From an uncultured Clostridia bacterium (GTDB lineage: Bacteria; Bacillota; Clostridia; TANB77; CAG-508), in contig CAKPKP010000003.1 of the NCBI GenBank assembly GCA_934167495.1, positions 62,001 to 126,000 on the forward strand: a stretch of DNA of 64,000 nt, given 5' to 3'. The position numbers and the translations under genes were made by a program. The notes beneath the pieces were generated by a model. That model did no database searches. It was not told the origin of the DNA and saw only the letters and a list, made by a program, of their open reading frames with translations. Below, piece after piece: positions 54,401 to 64,000 of the stretch; position 1 is the stretch's first letter; each line of letters opens with the position of its first letter.

Positions 54401-57400
54401 AATTTTAGCAATTTCTACTACATAAATGCCATCTTCATTTGGGGTAATATTTACATCATTTGCTAATAATGATTTTAAAGTTGCATCATCAGTTTCTTCT
54501 CCGTCTTTTATTATATACAATGTATATGATTTCTTATCACCATTTCCATTTTCTACATCAACTGTTACTTTTGTTATTTTTTCTGTTAAGTTAATATCTT
54601 TTGTAGCAGATAAAACTTTATATCCTGTAGATTCTAGTGTTTGGTTATCTAATATATTTACTTTTGAAGTAGTAGAGTTTACTTTTGCCCATACATTTGA
54701 TTTTACTTTTTCTCTATCTACTATAACTACATAGTTTCCATCAGTATCCATTACAGCTTGTCTTCCATCTACTCTAATATCAACTTGAAGATCATCCTCT
54801 GTTACTGTTTTCTCTTTAATATTTAAAGTATATGTTCTGCTTTCAGATGAGCTACTATTTGTTACTATTATTTCAACTGATGTTCCGTTTCTTAGTAAAT
54901 AATTATCATAACTATTTATATGAGTTGTAGCTGTATTATTAGCTATTTTTACAAGAGCATCTTCTGAAACTGTTATAGCTTTTAAGTCTACAAAGTCAAT
55001 TCCTTTTTGTACATCTATTTCATAAACAGTATCACTTACTTTTGTAGCTATTCTATTATTTAAATATACAGCTTCTAATGATAATTCATCTTGAACTCTT
55101 TGAATATTTACTGTGTATTCTTTTTTATCTCCAGTAATTGAAGTTACATAAATTTTAATTGTCTTCCTATCTTCTTTTCCTACTGAAATTACTTTAGTAT
55201 CTTTTCCTCTTGCTTCTTTATTTCCATCAATACTTACTTTTGAATAATCGAAGTTTGCAATTGCTTCTAAAGTTACACTTGTAGCATCTGCTGAAATATT
55301 TACAGTATATGTATTTTCACTAGTTTTATCGACTTCTGTTCCATCTGCTAATAATGTTTTAAGTTCAGCATCTTCTATTAATTCATCATCTTTAATTATA
55401 TATACAACATATTCTTTTGTTGTTCCAGCAGCATTTTCTACTATTGCAACAGCTTCTGTTACTCCTTGTTGTAAACTTATATTCTTTTGTGCTGATGGAT
55501 ATGTATAAGCTGTAGAGCCATTTACATCTTCAATTTTTACTTTAGATGTTTCTGAATTTATACCTGCCCATAAAACAACATTATCTGTTTCTGCTGGTAC
55601 AACTTTAACATATTTTCCATCTGTATCTGGTAATATTATTTCATCATCTACTTTTATTGTTGCTCTTAAATCATCAATAACGATTTCTTCATCTTTTACA
55701 TTAATTTTAAGTTTATATTCTTTTTCTTGATCAAATACTAATCCTGTAGATTCTTCAAACATAGCTATTACTTTTATACTAACTTCTTGTGAGCTTATAT
55801 CACAATTTGTATAAGTATTTTCACTAATAGTTTGTGTATTACCATTTATTGATACATACTCAGTTTCATCATGTGCAATTGCATTTATGTCAGCTTTTAA
55901 AGTTCCTCTTCTAACATCTATTTCAAATGTATTTTCATCTATTCTTGTTGCAATTCTTCCATTTAAGTAAACTTTATCTAATCCTAAATCATTTACTTTC
56001 TTATGTATAGTAATTTTGTGTTGTGAAACTGTTCCATCAGGAGCTGTTACTGTAATAGTTTTTACTGTATCACCTTTTTCTGGTAATAATACGTTTTCTG
56101 TTAAGCTTCCTTTTGATTCATCCCCACCTAAAGTTACTTTTGAATTTGCATCTTCTAATATAATTTCAATTTTAGCATTTTCTTCACTTGCTTTTACTGT
56201 AGTTTCATAATTTCCGTCATCATCTTCAATAATATGTTTATCATTTATTTCAAGCCATTTAATATTTGTATTATTTGATAACCTTGCAAAAATTATATTA
56301 TAAGTTTTAGTTACAGTTCCATCTTGTGATGTTATTACAACAGGTACTGTTATAGAATTTTCTTCTAAGTTTAGAGAAATATTTTGTATTGATTTTCCTA
56401 TTTGAGTTGCACAGTCACCTATTTGAATTTCAGAATAATTATTTTCGCCTTTTACTTCTATTCTTGCACTATTCTTTAATCTTTCTATAGGTAATATACA
56501 TGTTGGAACATCTTCTAAGTTTTCAAATTTATCCATAATGTCTTCGCCATCTACATAAATATATGAAATGTTAGCATTATTAGACATCTTACAAATTCTT
56601 ATTGTATATTCTTGCTCATTACCTAATTCTGATATTACAATAAATTTAATTGTTATTTCATCTTTGCCTTCTACATTTACACTATCTAGTGCTAAAGTTC
56701 CTAAACCACTGTTTTCACCAGATGTTATTGTAGCGTAAATACTATTTGTTTCAACTACAAACATTACATTTTGAGTTTCATTTTTTACATAAGCTGTATA
56801 TGTATGTGTTTCTGCATCATATTCTTCTACTACTTCATCTCCGTTTTTTACTACTTTAACAGTATTATCATCTGATATTAAATTAATTTCTAATTCTTTT
56901 ACTAGCACTTCAGTATTAGTATCTTGAGGTTTTACATTAAGATTTAATACAATCTTACGATTATTATCTCTAAATGTTACTGTTGATTTACCACTGTGTT
57001 TAAACCACTCAGTTCCATCACCAATTTGAACTTGTGCATTTTCGTTATTTGTAATTACTTCTATTTTTGCAGGTTGTTCGGCTTTACCATTGTCAAATAA
57101 TGTAACTGTATATTTACCATCTTTTTCTTCAATAACATTATCATTAACTTTTACTGTTGCTATAGTATTATCTGTTGATTTCATTAGAAGTTTTACATGA
57201 TATGTTTTTGAATCGCCGTTTTCTGCCTTTACTGTAAAGTTAACTATACTTATATCACCTGTAATACCTACAGTTGTTGAATTTGTATTAACAGCTATGT
57301 TTCCTGCCATTTCTACTGTTGCTACATTACTTGTTGCAGTAACTGCTACAACAGCAGATGTTGCACTTCTTTCTACATATTTTATAAATGTACTTGTTTT

Positions 57401-60400
57401 TTCATCATATAAATCCATTTCTGCATTATCAACTGTTACACTACATGTTGTATCACTAGATTGTTTTTCAATATCTAAAGTATAAGTTTTTGTAGTAATT
57501 CCATCTTGAGCAGTTATTGTAAATGTTACTGTTGTTATCTTATCTGTACTTAATGTTATTACTCTTTGACTTGATGCTATTTCATTACCTTTATTTGCTA
57601 TATTAACACTTGCATTTGCATCATTTGCTTTAACAAATACTGTTACAGATGTTAATTTATCTGATACTAAAACATGATATTTTTCTTCTTGTTTTATTGC
57701 ATCTTTGCCATCTACTTTTACTTGTTCTACTTCAGCATCATGTGATTTTTCTTTAATTGATATACTGTATGTTTTACTTCTATTTTTATTTTCAGGGTCT
57801 ATAACATTTACTATTACAATAGTTTCTTTTCCTTCTTCTGTTGTAACACTCAATGTATGTTCAACTTTAGCTACTGCTTCAGTAAATTCTTCATCTCCTG
57901 TTTTAGTGCTTACTAATACATCTACATCATTTGGTTTTATTGATACTCCAACTTCTGAAATCTTTTCATCTATGTAAGCTTCATATATTCCATCTTTTTC
58001 TTTACATTCAACACCATTTACAACTACTGATTTTAATCCTAAATCTGAAACTCTATTTATTGTTACTGTATAAACTTTTTCTTCTCCATTTTCTGCCTTA
58101 ACAATAATTTCAATTGTGTTTGTATCACTTGAGATACTTACAATTTCGTTAGCCTCATTGCTTGTAGAATATTCAGAATCTGCTATTTTTACTGTTGCAA
58201 ATTCATTTTTAGCAATAGCTGTAATATCTAATTCTTCCATTGATTTTGGAACATTAACTTCATATGTACTATCAGAAGTTTTTAATATATCTGATGAATC
58301 TATATCTTTAATTTTTAAACTTTCTAATTCATTAATATTTGAATATCTAGTTAATGTTATAAAGTAATTTTCTTCTGTGCCATCTTGAGCAATTACTTGT
58401 ATTGTAACATCTGCACTATCTTCAGAAATAACAATATTCTTTGTTGCCTCGCCTTTAGCCTTAATAGAACCATTTATTGATACTTCTGCTAATTTATCAT
58501 TTAATACAGCTTTTATATCAACATTTTCTTTATTTCCAACTTTTACTACTGCTTTATTTTCTTCGTTAAATGTTATTTCTTCTAATGTTTCATCACTATT
58601 TACTATATAAGCTTTAAGTTCTGTATCGTTAGAAACTTTATTTACTACTAATGTATATTCTTTTGATGTTCCATCCTCTGCTGTTACTGTTATATTAATA
58701 TAATTTACTTGTTCAGGTATTGTAACAGTAGATTTTTGTGATTCTAATGTTGGTGTTGTAGTATTAATACTTACTTTAGCTTTATTGTTATTAGCAATTG
58801 CTTCAACACTTATAGATTCTGTTAATTGTTTCTTGTTTACATAATATTTTTCATCAATTTCATTAGCATCTATTATTACATCATCAACTTTTAACACTGC
58901 TAGAGAACAATCATCTGATTTATTACTTACAACTAAAGTATAGATTTCAGAAGTTCCATCTTGAGCTGTTACTTTTATAGTAACTTCTATAACATCACTA
59001 TCCTTTTTAATTGTAGCACTTGATGTTCCTACAACTTCTTTATTATCAGCTATTTGTACTTTAGCTTTTGAATCTTCTGGAATTACATATAATTCAAAGC
59101 TTTCATCATTTTTATTTACTTTTGCTTCATATTTATTTGTAGGTACTGCTAATGCGTTTTCACCGTTTACTTTTACAAATTTTAATTTTACGTTATCTGG
59201 TAAAGCATGTACTATTAATTTATACTCTTTAGATGTTCCATCTTCTGCTGTTACTGTAATATATGTAGTTACTGTTTTGCCTTCCATTTTTATATCTCTA
59301 TATGAAGCTGATTTTTCTTTTTCATTTGTATTTATAGCAACACTTGATTTTAATTCTTCTGCAATAGCTCCTACATTAATAGTATCTACTTGCTTATCTA
59401 AAGTATATTCATAAGTATTTGCCTCTTCTGTACTTAATGTAGCTTCTACTCCATCAACTGTTACTTTTTCAAGATTTACGTTACTATTCTTTCTATAAAT
59501 ACTTAAGTTATAAATCTCAGTTGCTCCATTTTGAGCTTTAACTGTTATAGGTATTATAGTTGGATTATCTGTTATAGCAACATTTCTTGTTGAATGAGTT
59601 TGTTCATATTCGTTATTATCAACACTTACATATGAGAACTCATAATTTGTATATGCTATAACATCTATATTTTCATATATGTCTGAAATTGATACACTAT
59701 AATTATTAGTACCGTTTTCTCTTTTTGCCACTTCTGAAAATTCCTTGTTTCCTATTGTAATTGATTTTAATGTTGTATCAGAAGATGGTTTTCTAATATT
59801 TAAAACATATTCTTTTTTATTTGCTAAATTCTTTGGATCTTTAACAATAATTTTATATGTTGATACTTCATCTTTAGTATCTAAAGTTACAGTTGTTTTA
59901 TATACTTCTTGAGGATTATCACCAACTGATACTAAATCTGTATTTCTTATTGTCATTGCCATTACAGTAACATTATCTGTATTATCTGAAATATATGCAT
60001 CATAAACATTTCCTACTGGATTTATAATCTTTCCATTTACTGTAATTCCAAATAGTCCTAAAATTCCTTCTGGTTCTTCATCTGTATCTTTAATAATATT
60101 TAATGTATATTGTTTAACATTATCAGCATTTTCAGGGTCTTTTACTGTTATTATATATGTAGCTTTTTCTTCTGGTAAATCAATTATTTTTGTAATCTCA
60201 TGTACTACAAACTCGCTATCGCCAATTGATATTAAATCATTGTTTCTTGTTGTAATTGCAACTACTTTTACTTCTTCTGATTTAGCTGTAACATATGCAT
60301 TAAATACATCATTTTCAGGAGTAATTACTATACCATTAACAATTACACCATATAACTCTAATTTATCTTTTTCAGGATCTTCTGTAGTTTCTTTTCTTAC

Positions 60401-63400
60401 ATTTAAGGTATATTGTTTTGTATTGTTTGAATCTTCTGAATCTATTACTGTTATTGTATATGTTGTTAAATCATTTAATATATCTAATGTTGCTGTTGCT
60501 GTTCCTTGTACTGCTTCATTTTCTTCTATTTTTACTAAATCATTATCGTTTATCGCTGTAGCTATTACTTCTATTGATTTTGTAGTACTTGTAACAAACG
60601 CATTATATGTATTATTAGATTTTGTAATTAATTTTCCATCAACTTCTAATGTTAATAATCCAACTTCATTATCATTATCTTCATCTTCTCCATCTGGATC
60701 TTTTCCAGTATCATTTTTTATTATGTTTAATTCATATTCTTTTTGTTTAGTAGAATCTGTAGCATCTGTAACTTTAATTATACATTTTGTATTGTCATCT
60801 ACTATATTTACATTTGTTGTTATTTCATGTACTACATTGCTACTTCCATCAATAGCTATTAAGCTTGCTTTGTTTTCTGTAATTGCTGTAATTTGTGCAT
60901 CCGTTACATCTGATTTAACATATGCGTTATATACTCCGTTTTTTGCTTCAATAAGTTTTCCATTTACTTTAACTGCATATAGATTTAAGTTATTTTCTAC
61001 TTCATCTTCTTTTATTAAATTCAAAGAATATTCTTTTTTGTTTGTACTATCACTTAAATCAGTTACTGTTATTGTATATGTTGTAACTTTTCCTGTTACA
61101 TTAAGCACAGCTTCTGTTTGATATAATTCTGCTTCATTATCCCCAATAGCAACTAATTGATTATTTTTAATTGCTGTAACTTTTACATCTGCTGATATAC
61201 TTGAGTTTGGAATATAAGTATCATATATATCACCATTAGGTTTTATAACACTACCATTAACTTCAACACTAAATATTCCTACTTCTTCTTTTACAGTAGT
61301 ATCTAATCTTTCTATTATTAGAGTATATTCTCTTTCATTTTCTTTTGCTGTAACATAAATTTTAACTATTGTTTCATTTTCTAATGTTGATACTACTTTT
61401 TGTGTTACATGAACATCAGCTCCTAATGTATTTACTTGTACTTCAGCGTTTGGATATACTGATGTTGCAATTACTTTTGAAGATTCTCCTATATCTGTTG
61501 AAGCAAATTTATATGTATCTCTGTTTAGTTTTGTAGCTTCTGTTCCATTTACTATTAGACTTTCTAATTCTGTTAAAGCATCTTCTTTATATATTGTAAG
61601 TACATATGTTACACTTACTCCGCTTTCAGATGTTACTATTACAGGAACTTTCTTTGTTATTTTACTTATCATTTCTACTGTTTTAGTTGAATGTTTTGTT
61701 TCTAAAATTCCACCATCTATACTTATTTTAGCATTTTCGTCTTCTGTAATACCTGTAATTTCTGGTTTTGTTATAGAGTTATCAATAATTACTTCATATT
61801 CTGTTCCACTTATACTTGTTGCTTCTATTCCATTAATTGATAAACTCTCTAAAACTGCATTATCTGAAAGTGTATGTATAATTAATATATAATCAACAAT
61901 TTTATCATTTGATGTCTTAACTCTTATTTTTACAATCTTATCTGCTGAATCTAGTAAAACATCACCTTTAAATGTTCCTACTTGATAATTTTCACCTAAA
62001 TCTATACTTATAGAATCTGTCGCTTCTTTTGTTCTTATAACTACTGTTGCTGTTCCATCTGGATTTGGTACAACTGAAACTTTATATTTGTTTTCACCAA
62101 TTAGTTTTGCTTCTGTTCCATTTGCAGAAATTAAATCTATTCTTTGCTCATCTAATGGTTGAACAACTCTTAATGCAGTAGCTGTAGCACCTGTCATTTT
62201 ATCTGTTGCTGTAATTGTTGTTTCACCCATATCTTGAGATAATATAACACCATCTTCTACTGTTGCTACATCAGTGTTACTTGAAGTCCATGTATAATCT
62301 GTTAATTTTTTCTCTTTTTGATTGAATACATTAAACACATTTGCTTCTATAGAAACAACTTCTCTTTCAGGTTGTTTCATACTTCTTGCTTCTGGTAAAA
62401 TCTTAAATTCTCTATCTCCTACAAGTATAAATGTATCGCTGTTTGTATATGTTCCATTTCCTAACTCGCCATATGAGTTATCTCCGGATGCAAATACATA
62501 TCCTTCTGTATCTATTATATAATTATCTTTATATCCACATCCTACTGCAAAGTAAGTTTTATTTTCATAAGTATCAATCATTTGAATTTTACTACTTGTA
62601 CTATTAGTTCCTATTCCTGCTTGACCATATTCATTATTTCCATAAGTATATACATTTCCGTCTTTATCTAATAATACTAAGTTTTTCTCTTTTGCACTGA
62701 TTTCTACTATATTAGAATCAATTATTGTTTCTATTTGAGCATTTTCTTGAGATGCATATTTACTTAATCTTTGAACACTTCCATCTGTTGTTAATACTAT
62801 GAAACTATCATTCATACAAGCAACTTTTACAGCGTTTTCTATATTTGCAACAAGTGTTGGCTCTTTATAATATAAGTTTTTAGCTGGTAAAATCTTTTGA
62901 CCATATGCATCTAAATTATACTCAAATTTAGCAATTTGCTCATTTGAATTATCTCCAAATACATATACTCTTCCACTTGCATCTACAAGAGCTGTTGCAT
63001 TACCACCTGCTGAAATTGAAACTATTTGAGTTTCTATATCATTTATTCTTTCAGGTAATGTTACTGTAGCAGTATTCAAGTTACCTAATTGACCTTTATC
63101 ATTTAAGCCCCATGTATAAACTTTTCCTAAGCTATCTATTGCTACTGCATGGTTCTCACCTGCTGATATATCAATAATGTTCTTTAAGTTTTGAACTCTT
63201 ATTGGCTTTTTAGCTGATACTCTATTACCTTGTCCTAAAACACCATATGTATTATCTCCCCAAGCCCATACTGTTCCATCTTCTCTTAAAGCTAATGTAA
63301 AGCTCTTTCCTGCAACAATCTTTGTATATGTAGCTAATATATTTGTTTGACTAGGTACATTTATTGGTAATAAATTATCATTTCCTAATTGTCCCTCTGA

Positions 63401-64000
63401 GTTATAACCAAATCCCCATATGCTTCCATCGGCTTTTAATACTGTAGCATAAGAATCTCCACCTGTTACTTGTGGTGCATATTTTTGATCCTCGCCTATA
63501 ACTCTAACTAAAATTACATTTTCTTTTCCTGTATCATTTTCTATTGCTTTAACCCATGTTGTTCCTACTTTTGCACCTGTTATTAATCCTTTTTGAGTAA
63601 CAGTTGCAATTTCTTTATTTACAGATTCATAATTAAATTCTGTAGTAGTTTCATCTTCTTTAAATACATTAAATGTATATCTTGGTGTTATTTCTAGTTG
63701 TTCTGTTCCATTTACTTTAATAGTTGTCTCAGATTTATTTATATATGATGAATCATTTGAAATTTTTAATGGAATTCTACTATTTGTTTTTGTTTTAACA
63801 TCTTGTAGTCCATGATAGTAATCTCCAAATCCATAAACTTCTCCATCATACTTAATTGCAACATTATATGTATTTCCACAAGATATACTCATCATATCTT
63901 TAACTGCTGTGATTTCTGTAAATTTAGATTTACTCTCATCTGTTCCTATTCCTAATTCTCCACAGCTATTATTTCCTGTTGAATATAATTTTCTATCTGC
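51479..64000 (-). CDS. Giant secreted protein: RCC1 repeats, Ig-like domains, about 33 cadherin-like repeats, dockerin-like pair, M23 peptidase (N-terminus beyond the window)
   Basis: The frame is open to the right edge and covers at least 4,173 residues; the true start is outside. Order from the visible N-terminus: about eight RCC1-type repeats (GTVWAWGDNTYGVLGQGN) with a Big2-like domain among them and a second one after them; about 33 repeats of the cadherin-like beta-sandwich type, each about 90 residues and ending KEYTLVV or similar; a transthyretin-like domain (GKVITQATNQENQTATITLY); and a dockerin-like pair (AGDVVETGEIEIDDL, YDLNEDGVIDKLDRDIL, near 52010-52150). Last is an M23/LytM peptidase domain with a full metal and catalytic set (KHTGIDLAG, YAHLS, HLHFELR). 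The last twelve cadherin-like units form four copies of a three-unit super-repeat. M23 domains cut or bind peptidoglycan; wall attachment or remodelling is likely. Stop TAA overlaps an inverted repeat. Confidence 0.88.
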   Translation of the reverse strand, partial: ADRKLYSTGNNSCGELGIGTDESKSKFTEITAVKDMMSISCGNTYNVAIKYDGEVYGFGDYYHGLQDVKTKTNSRIPLKISNDSSYINKSETTIKVNGTEQLEITPRYTFNVFKEDETTTEFNYESVNKEIATVTQKGLITGAKVGTTWVKAIENDTGKENVILVRVIGEDQKYAPQVTGGDSYATVLKADGSIWGFGYNSEGQLGNDNLLPINVPSQTNILATYTKIVAGKSFTLALREDGTVWAWGDNTYGVLGQGNRVSAKKPIRVQNLKNIIDISAGENHAVAIDSLGKVYTWGLNDKGQLGNLNTATVTLPERINDIETQIVSISAGGNATALVDASGRVYVFGDNSNEQIAKFEYNLDAYGQKILPAKNLYYKEPTLVANIENAVKVACMNDSFIVLTTDGSVQRLSKYASQENAQIETIIDSNIVEISAKEKNLVLLDKDGNVYTYGNNEYGQAGIGTNSTSSKIQMIDTYENKTYFAVGCGYKDNYIIDTEGYVFASGDNSYGELGNGTYTNSDTFILVGDREFKILPEARSMKQPEREVVSIEANVFNVFNQKEKKLTDYTWTSSNTDVATVEDGVILSQDMGETTITATDKMTGATATALRVVQPLDEQRIDLISANGTEAKLIGENKYKVSVVPNPDGTATVVIRTKEATDSISIDLGENYQVGTFKGDVLLDSADKIVKIRVKTSNDKIVDYILIIHTLSDNAVLESLSINGIEATSISGTEYEVIIDNSITKPEITGITEDENAKISIDGGILETKHSTKTVEMISKITKKVPVIVTSESGVSVTYVLTIYKEDALTELESLIVNGTEATKLNRDTYKFASTDIGESSKVIATSVYPNAEVQVNTLGADVHVTQKVVSTLENETIVKIYVTAKENEREYTLIIERLDTTVKEEVGIFSVEVNGSVIKPNGDIYDTYIPNSSISADVKVTAIKNNQLVAIGDNEAELYQTEAVLNVTGKVTTYTITVTDLSDSTNKKEYSLNLIKEDEVENNLNLYAVKVNGKLIEAKNGVYNAYVKSDVTDAQITAITENKASLIAIDGSSNVVHEITTNVNIVDDNTKCIIKVTDATDSTKQKEYELNIIKNDTGKDPDGEDEDNDNEVGLLTLEVDGKLITKSNNTYNAFVTSTTKSIEVIATAINDNDLVKIEENEAVQGTATATLDILNDLTTYTITVIDSEDSNNTKQYTLNVRKETTEDPEKDKLELYGVIVNGIVITPENDVFNAYVTAKSEEVKVVAITTRNNDLISIGDSEFVVHEITKIIDLPEEKATYIITVKDPENADNVKQYTLNIIKDTDEEPEGILGLFGITVNGKIINPVGNVYDAYISDNTDNVTVMAMTIRNTDLVSVGDNPQEVYKTTVTLDTKDEVSTYKIIVKDPKNLANKKEYVLNIRKPSSDTTLKSITIGNKEFSEVAKRENGTNNYSVSISDIYENIDVIAYTNYEFSYVSVDNNEYEQTHSTRNVAITDNPTIIPITVKAQNGATEIYNLSIYRKNSNVNLEKVTVDGVEATLSTEEANTYEYTLDKQVDTINVGAIAEELKSSVAINTNEKEKSASYRDIKMEGKTVTTYITVTAEDGTSKEYKLIVHALPDNVKLKFVKVNGENALAVPTNKYEAKVNKNDESFELYVIPEDSKAKVQIADNKEVVGTSSATIKKDSDVIEVTIKVTAQDGTSEIYTLVVSNKSDDCSLAVLKVDDVIIDANEIDEKYYVNKKQLTESISVEAIANNNKAKVSINTTTPTLESQKSTVTIPEQVNYINITVTAEDGTSKEYTLVVNKVSNDTELKAYIVNSDETLEEITFNEENKAVVKVGNKENVDIKAVLNDKLAEVSINGSIKAKGEATKNIVISEDSADVTIQVIAQDGTEENYFITLTRYSNINELESLKIKDIDSSDILKTSDSTYEVNVPKSMEELDITAIAKNEFATVKIADSEYSTSNEANEIVSISSDTNTIEIIVKAENGEEKVYTVTINRVSDLGLKSVVVNGVECKEKDGIYEAYIDEKISEVGVSIKPNDVDVLVSTKTGDEEFTEAVAKVEHTLSVTTEEGKETIVIVNVIDPENKNRSKTYSISIKEKSHDAEVEQVKVDGKDAIKQEEKYHVLVSDKLTSVTVFVKANDANASVNIANKGNEIASSQRVITLSTDKITTVTFTITAQDGITTKTYTLDIEKQSSDTTCSVTVDNAEMDLYDEKTSTFIKYVERSATSAVVAVTATSNVATVEMAGNIAVNTNSTTVGITGDISIVNFTVKAENGDSKTYHVKLLMKSTDNTIATVKVNDNVIEEKDGKYTVTLFDNGKAEQPAKIEVITNNENAQVQIGDGTEWFKHSGKSTVTFRDNNRKIVLNLNVKPQDTNTEVLVKELEINLISDDNTVKVVKNGDEVVEEYDAETHTYTAYVKNETQNVMFVVETNSIYATITSGENSGLGTLALDSVNVEGKDEITIKFIVISELGNEQEYTIRICKMSNNANISYIYVDGEDIMDKFENLEDVPTCILPIERLKNSARIEVKGENNYSEIQIGDCATQIGKSIQNISLNLEENSITVPVVITSQDGTVTKTYNIIFARLSNNTNIKWLEINDKHIIEDDDGNYETTVKASEENAKIEIILEDANSKVTLGGDESKGSLTENVLLPEKGDTVKTITVTAPDGTVSQHKITIHKKVNDLGLDKVYLNGRIATRIDENTFEIDVRRGTLKADINAIAHDETEYVSINGNTQTISENTYTNCDISSQEVSIKVIAMFEESTGLVFDQEKEYKLKINVKDEEIVIDDLRATIKVDDEIILPDTDGKYVKVVPAETDNVVLWAGINSETSKVKIEDVNGSTAYTYPSAQKNISLQQGVTEAVAIVENAAGTTKEYVVYIIKDDELIEDAELKTLLADGTEVDKTSENTYTVNISADATSVTLEAIANFDYSKVSIDGNKEARGKDTKVISVGKEDRKTIKIYVTSITGDKKEYTVNIQRVQDELSLEAVYLNNRIATKVSDTVYEIDVQKGIDFVDLKAITVSEDALVKIANNTATTHINSYDNYLLRNGTSVEIIVTNSSSSESRTYTLNIKEKTVTEDDLQVDIRVDGRQAVMDTDGNYVVIVDREKVKSNVWAKVNSTTSKVNILDNQTLESTGYKVLSATKDINLTEKITKVTVDVENGNGDKKSYTLYIIKDGEETDDATLKSLLANDVNITPNEDGIYVVEIAKIIDEVKLVAETTLETSKVSIAGNTQTRHTNTETISMKDIDKKIVKIVVTSVSGISREYTVEIHKEYDELELEAIYVDGRMAVKTGENEYSIDITETTNKVDIEAVAHISTDNVQIDGNLQSQGRNTYAGYNTISEITKVPVKVLNDDMSESKEYILTITKTKDELQDLTPEIKVDGNTILPDVDGIYIAIVESNKTNSILWAGIDSETSVIKIDDSEYQELSITENVVLDSNEITKKVYVKNGKGTVKEYTVIIIKETEDIYDAELKQVIAGQGAISKGEVVKDENGIYNIEISKNASSLNITAIANYEYAKVSIDGNKQYRGTSTSTIDMKDIDEKTIAIKVESVSGIIKTYIVNIYRQPSELALKNVYVDNRLATKVSETEYTIDVVSTTEQIDIRAILYNETSEYVSINGNEPTLIENTFDNYELANGNVIEIKVSNGLDITAEDYIEKVYKLTITTVEDNDDLRDLQLTITVDNKVIEKTEDGKYIAIVNENIALVGVKATSNTTKVKINDSEYASLMTEENIVLTDYITEVNVYAVNGAGDELTEKVWIVNGTEKATLEKLEANGKVITPNDEGIYVIRIDYEVNELELIATASQELAYVSIAGNEKTRGINTDTLKFEEEETKEITIKVESLDGSINEYNVFIDRRKSKITGKVITQATNQENQTATITLYRSEDTRNENDKLDPREKVQEVTINPDGTYVLSLLNGTYDLVITKPGYLEYRIVNIELTENIELEDINIYAGDVVETGEIEIDDLVSLNDHIGLDVTIEENAKYDLNEDGVIDKLDRDILKANYTKMAEVVEYVKPETGLTTYEYTENELNVENSEENTFVKPINCEYRITSGYGYRIHPVTGAESKHTGIDLAGTWHTEVVSVADGEVVFAGVQTAFGNCVEIKHEIDGETIYSFYAHLSEIDVEVGQKVKQGETIGLEGGDPEQDENPGYSTGHHLHFELRNASGYGNDIDPNIVF

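Noticed and set aside
60240..61121. Plus-strand frame of 293 codons opposite the giant gene
   Set aside because: Antisense shadow of the cadherin-like repeats; no ribosome site, and the composition is that of an antisense frame.

Overview
The window is strongly AT-rich with almost all genes on the minus strand. Gene content points to a spore-forming, Gram-positive Firmicute of the class Clostridia: a Spo0E-type phosphatase, a CwlD-type cortex amidase, RicT (YaaT), a WalRK/PhoPR-type two-component pair, Shine-Dalgarno sites of the GGAGG type, and no outer-membrane genes. I cannot assign a genus; the gene set looks like an uncultured or gut-type Clostridium relative.

Layout. 1-4,513: end of an unidentified gene, a structured intergenic repeat, then a housekeeping operon read leftward (lepB-holB-ricT-mtaD-ferredoxin). 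4,540-7,931: a sensor kinase with a lysine-tailed membrane protein behind it, and its response regulator with its own promoter and terminator. 7,960-16,026: an 8-kb gene for a cyclic beta-1,2-glucan synthase-like enzyme. 16,209-40,346: an envelope/surface island. It holds three paralogous secreted proteins with a common N-terminal domain and a common upstream cassette (two are giant InlB-type B-repeat proteins with dockerin-like segments, one is a beta-helix protein), the amidase CwlD, a small membrane- or wall-anchored protein with a cohesin-like domain, a CAP-domain protein, and a radical SAM/SPASM enzyme coupled to a membrane protein with a cysteine-rich tail. 40,811-46,045: cytoplasmic alpha-amylase, SDR, patatin and a coiled-coil/acidic protein. 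46,151-46,617: two tandem copies of the intergenic repeat and a Spo0E gene with a possible Spo0A box. 46,903-51,414: an M16 peptidase pair (one frameshifted), tRNA-Gly and tRNA-Cys, a DUF368 transporter, a small hypothetical. 51,479-64,000: most of a giant secreted protein (at least 4,173 aa) made of RCC1 repeats, Ig-like domains, about 33 cadherin-like beta-sandwich repeats, a dockerin-like pair and a C-terminal M23 peptidase.

The most interesting ideas are: (1) a possible cohesin/dockerin-type display system in which a small anchored protein could hold the giant dockerin-bearing proteins; (2) a radical SAM/SPASM maturase translationally coupled to a protein whose tail has eight cysteines in 25 residues, possibly a modified peptide fused to a membrane protein; (3) a roughly 147-nt intergenic repeat whose stems change in a compensatory way between copies, suggesting selected structure. 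Three genes are interrupted (a frameshift near 21,870, an in-frame stop at 39,897, a one-base frameshift near 49,342); these could be true decay, phase-variable states or sequencing errors, and the sequence alone cannot decide.
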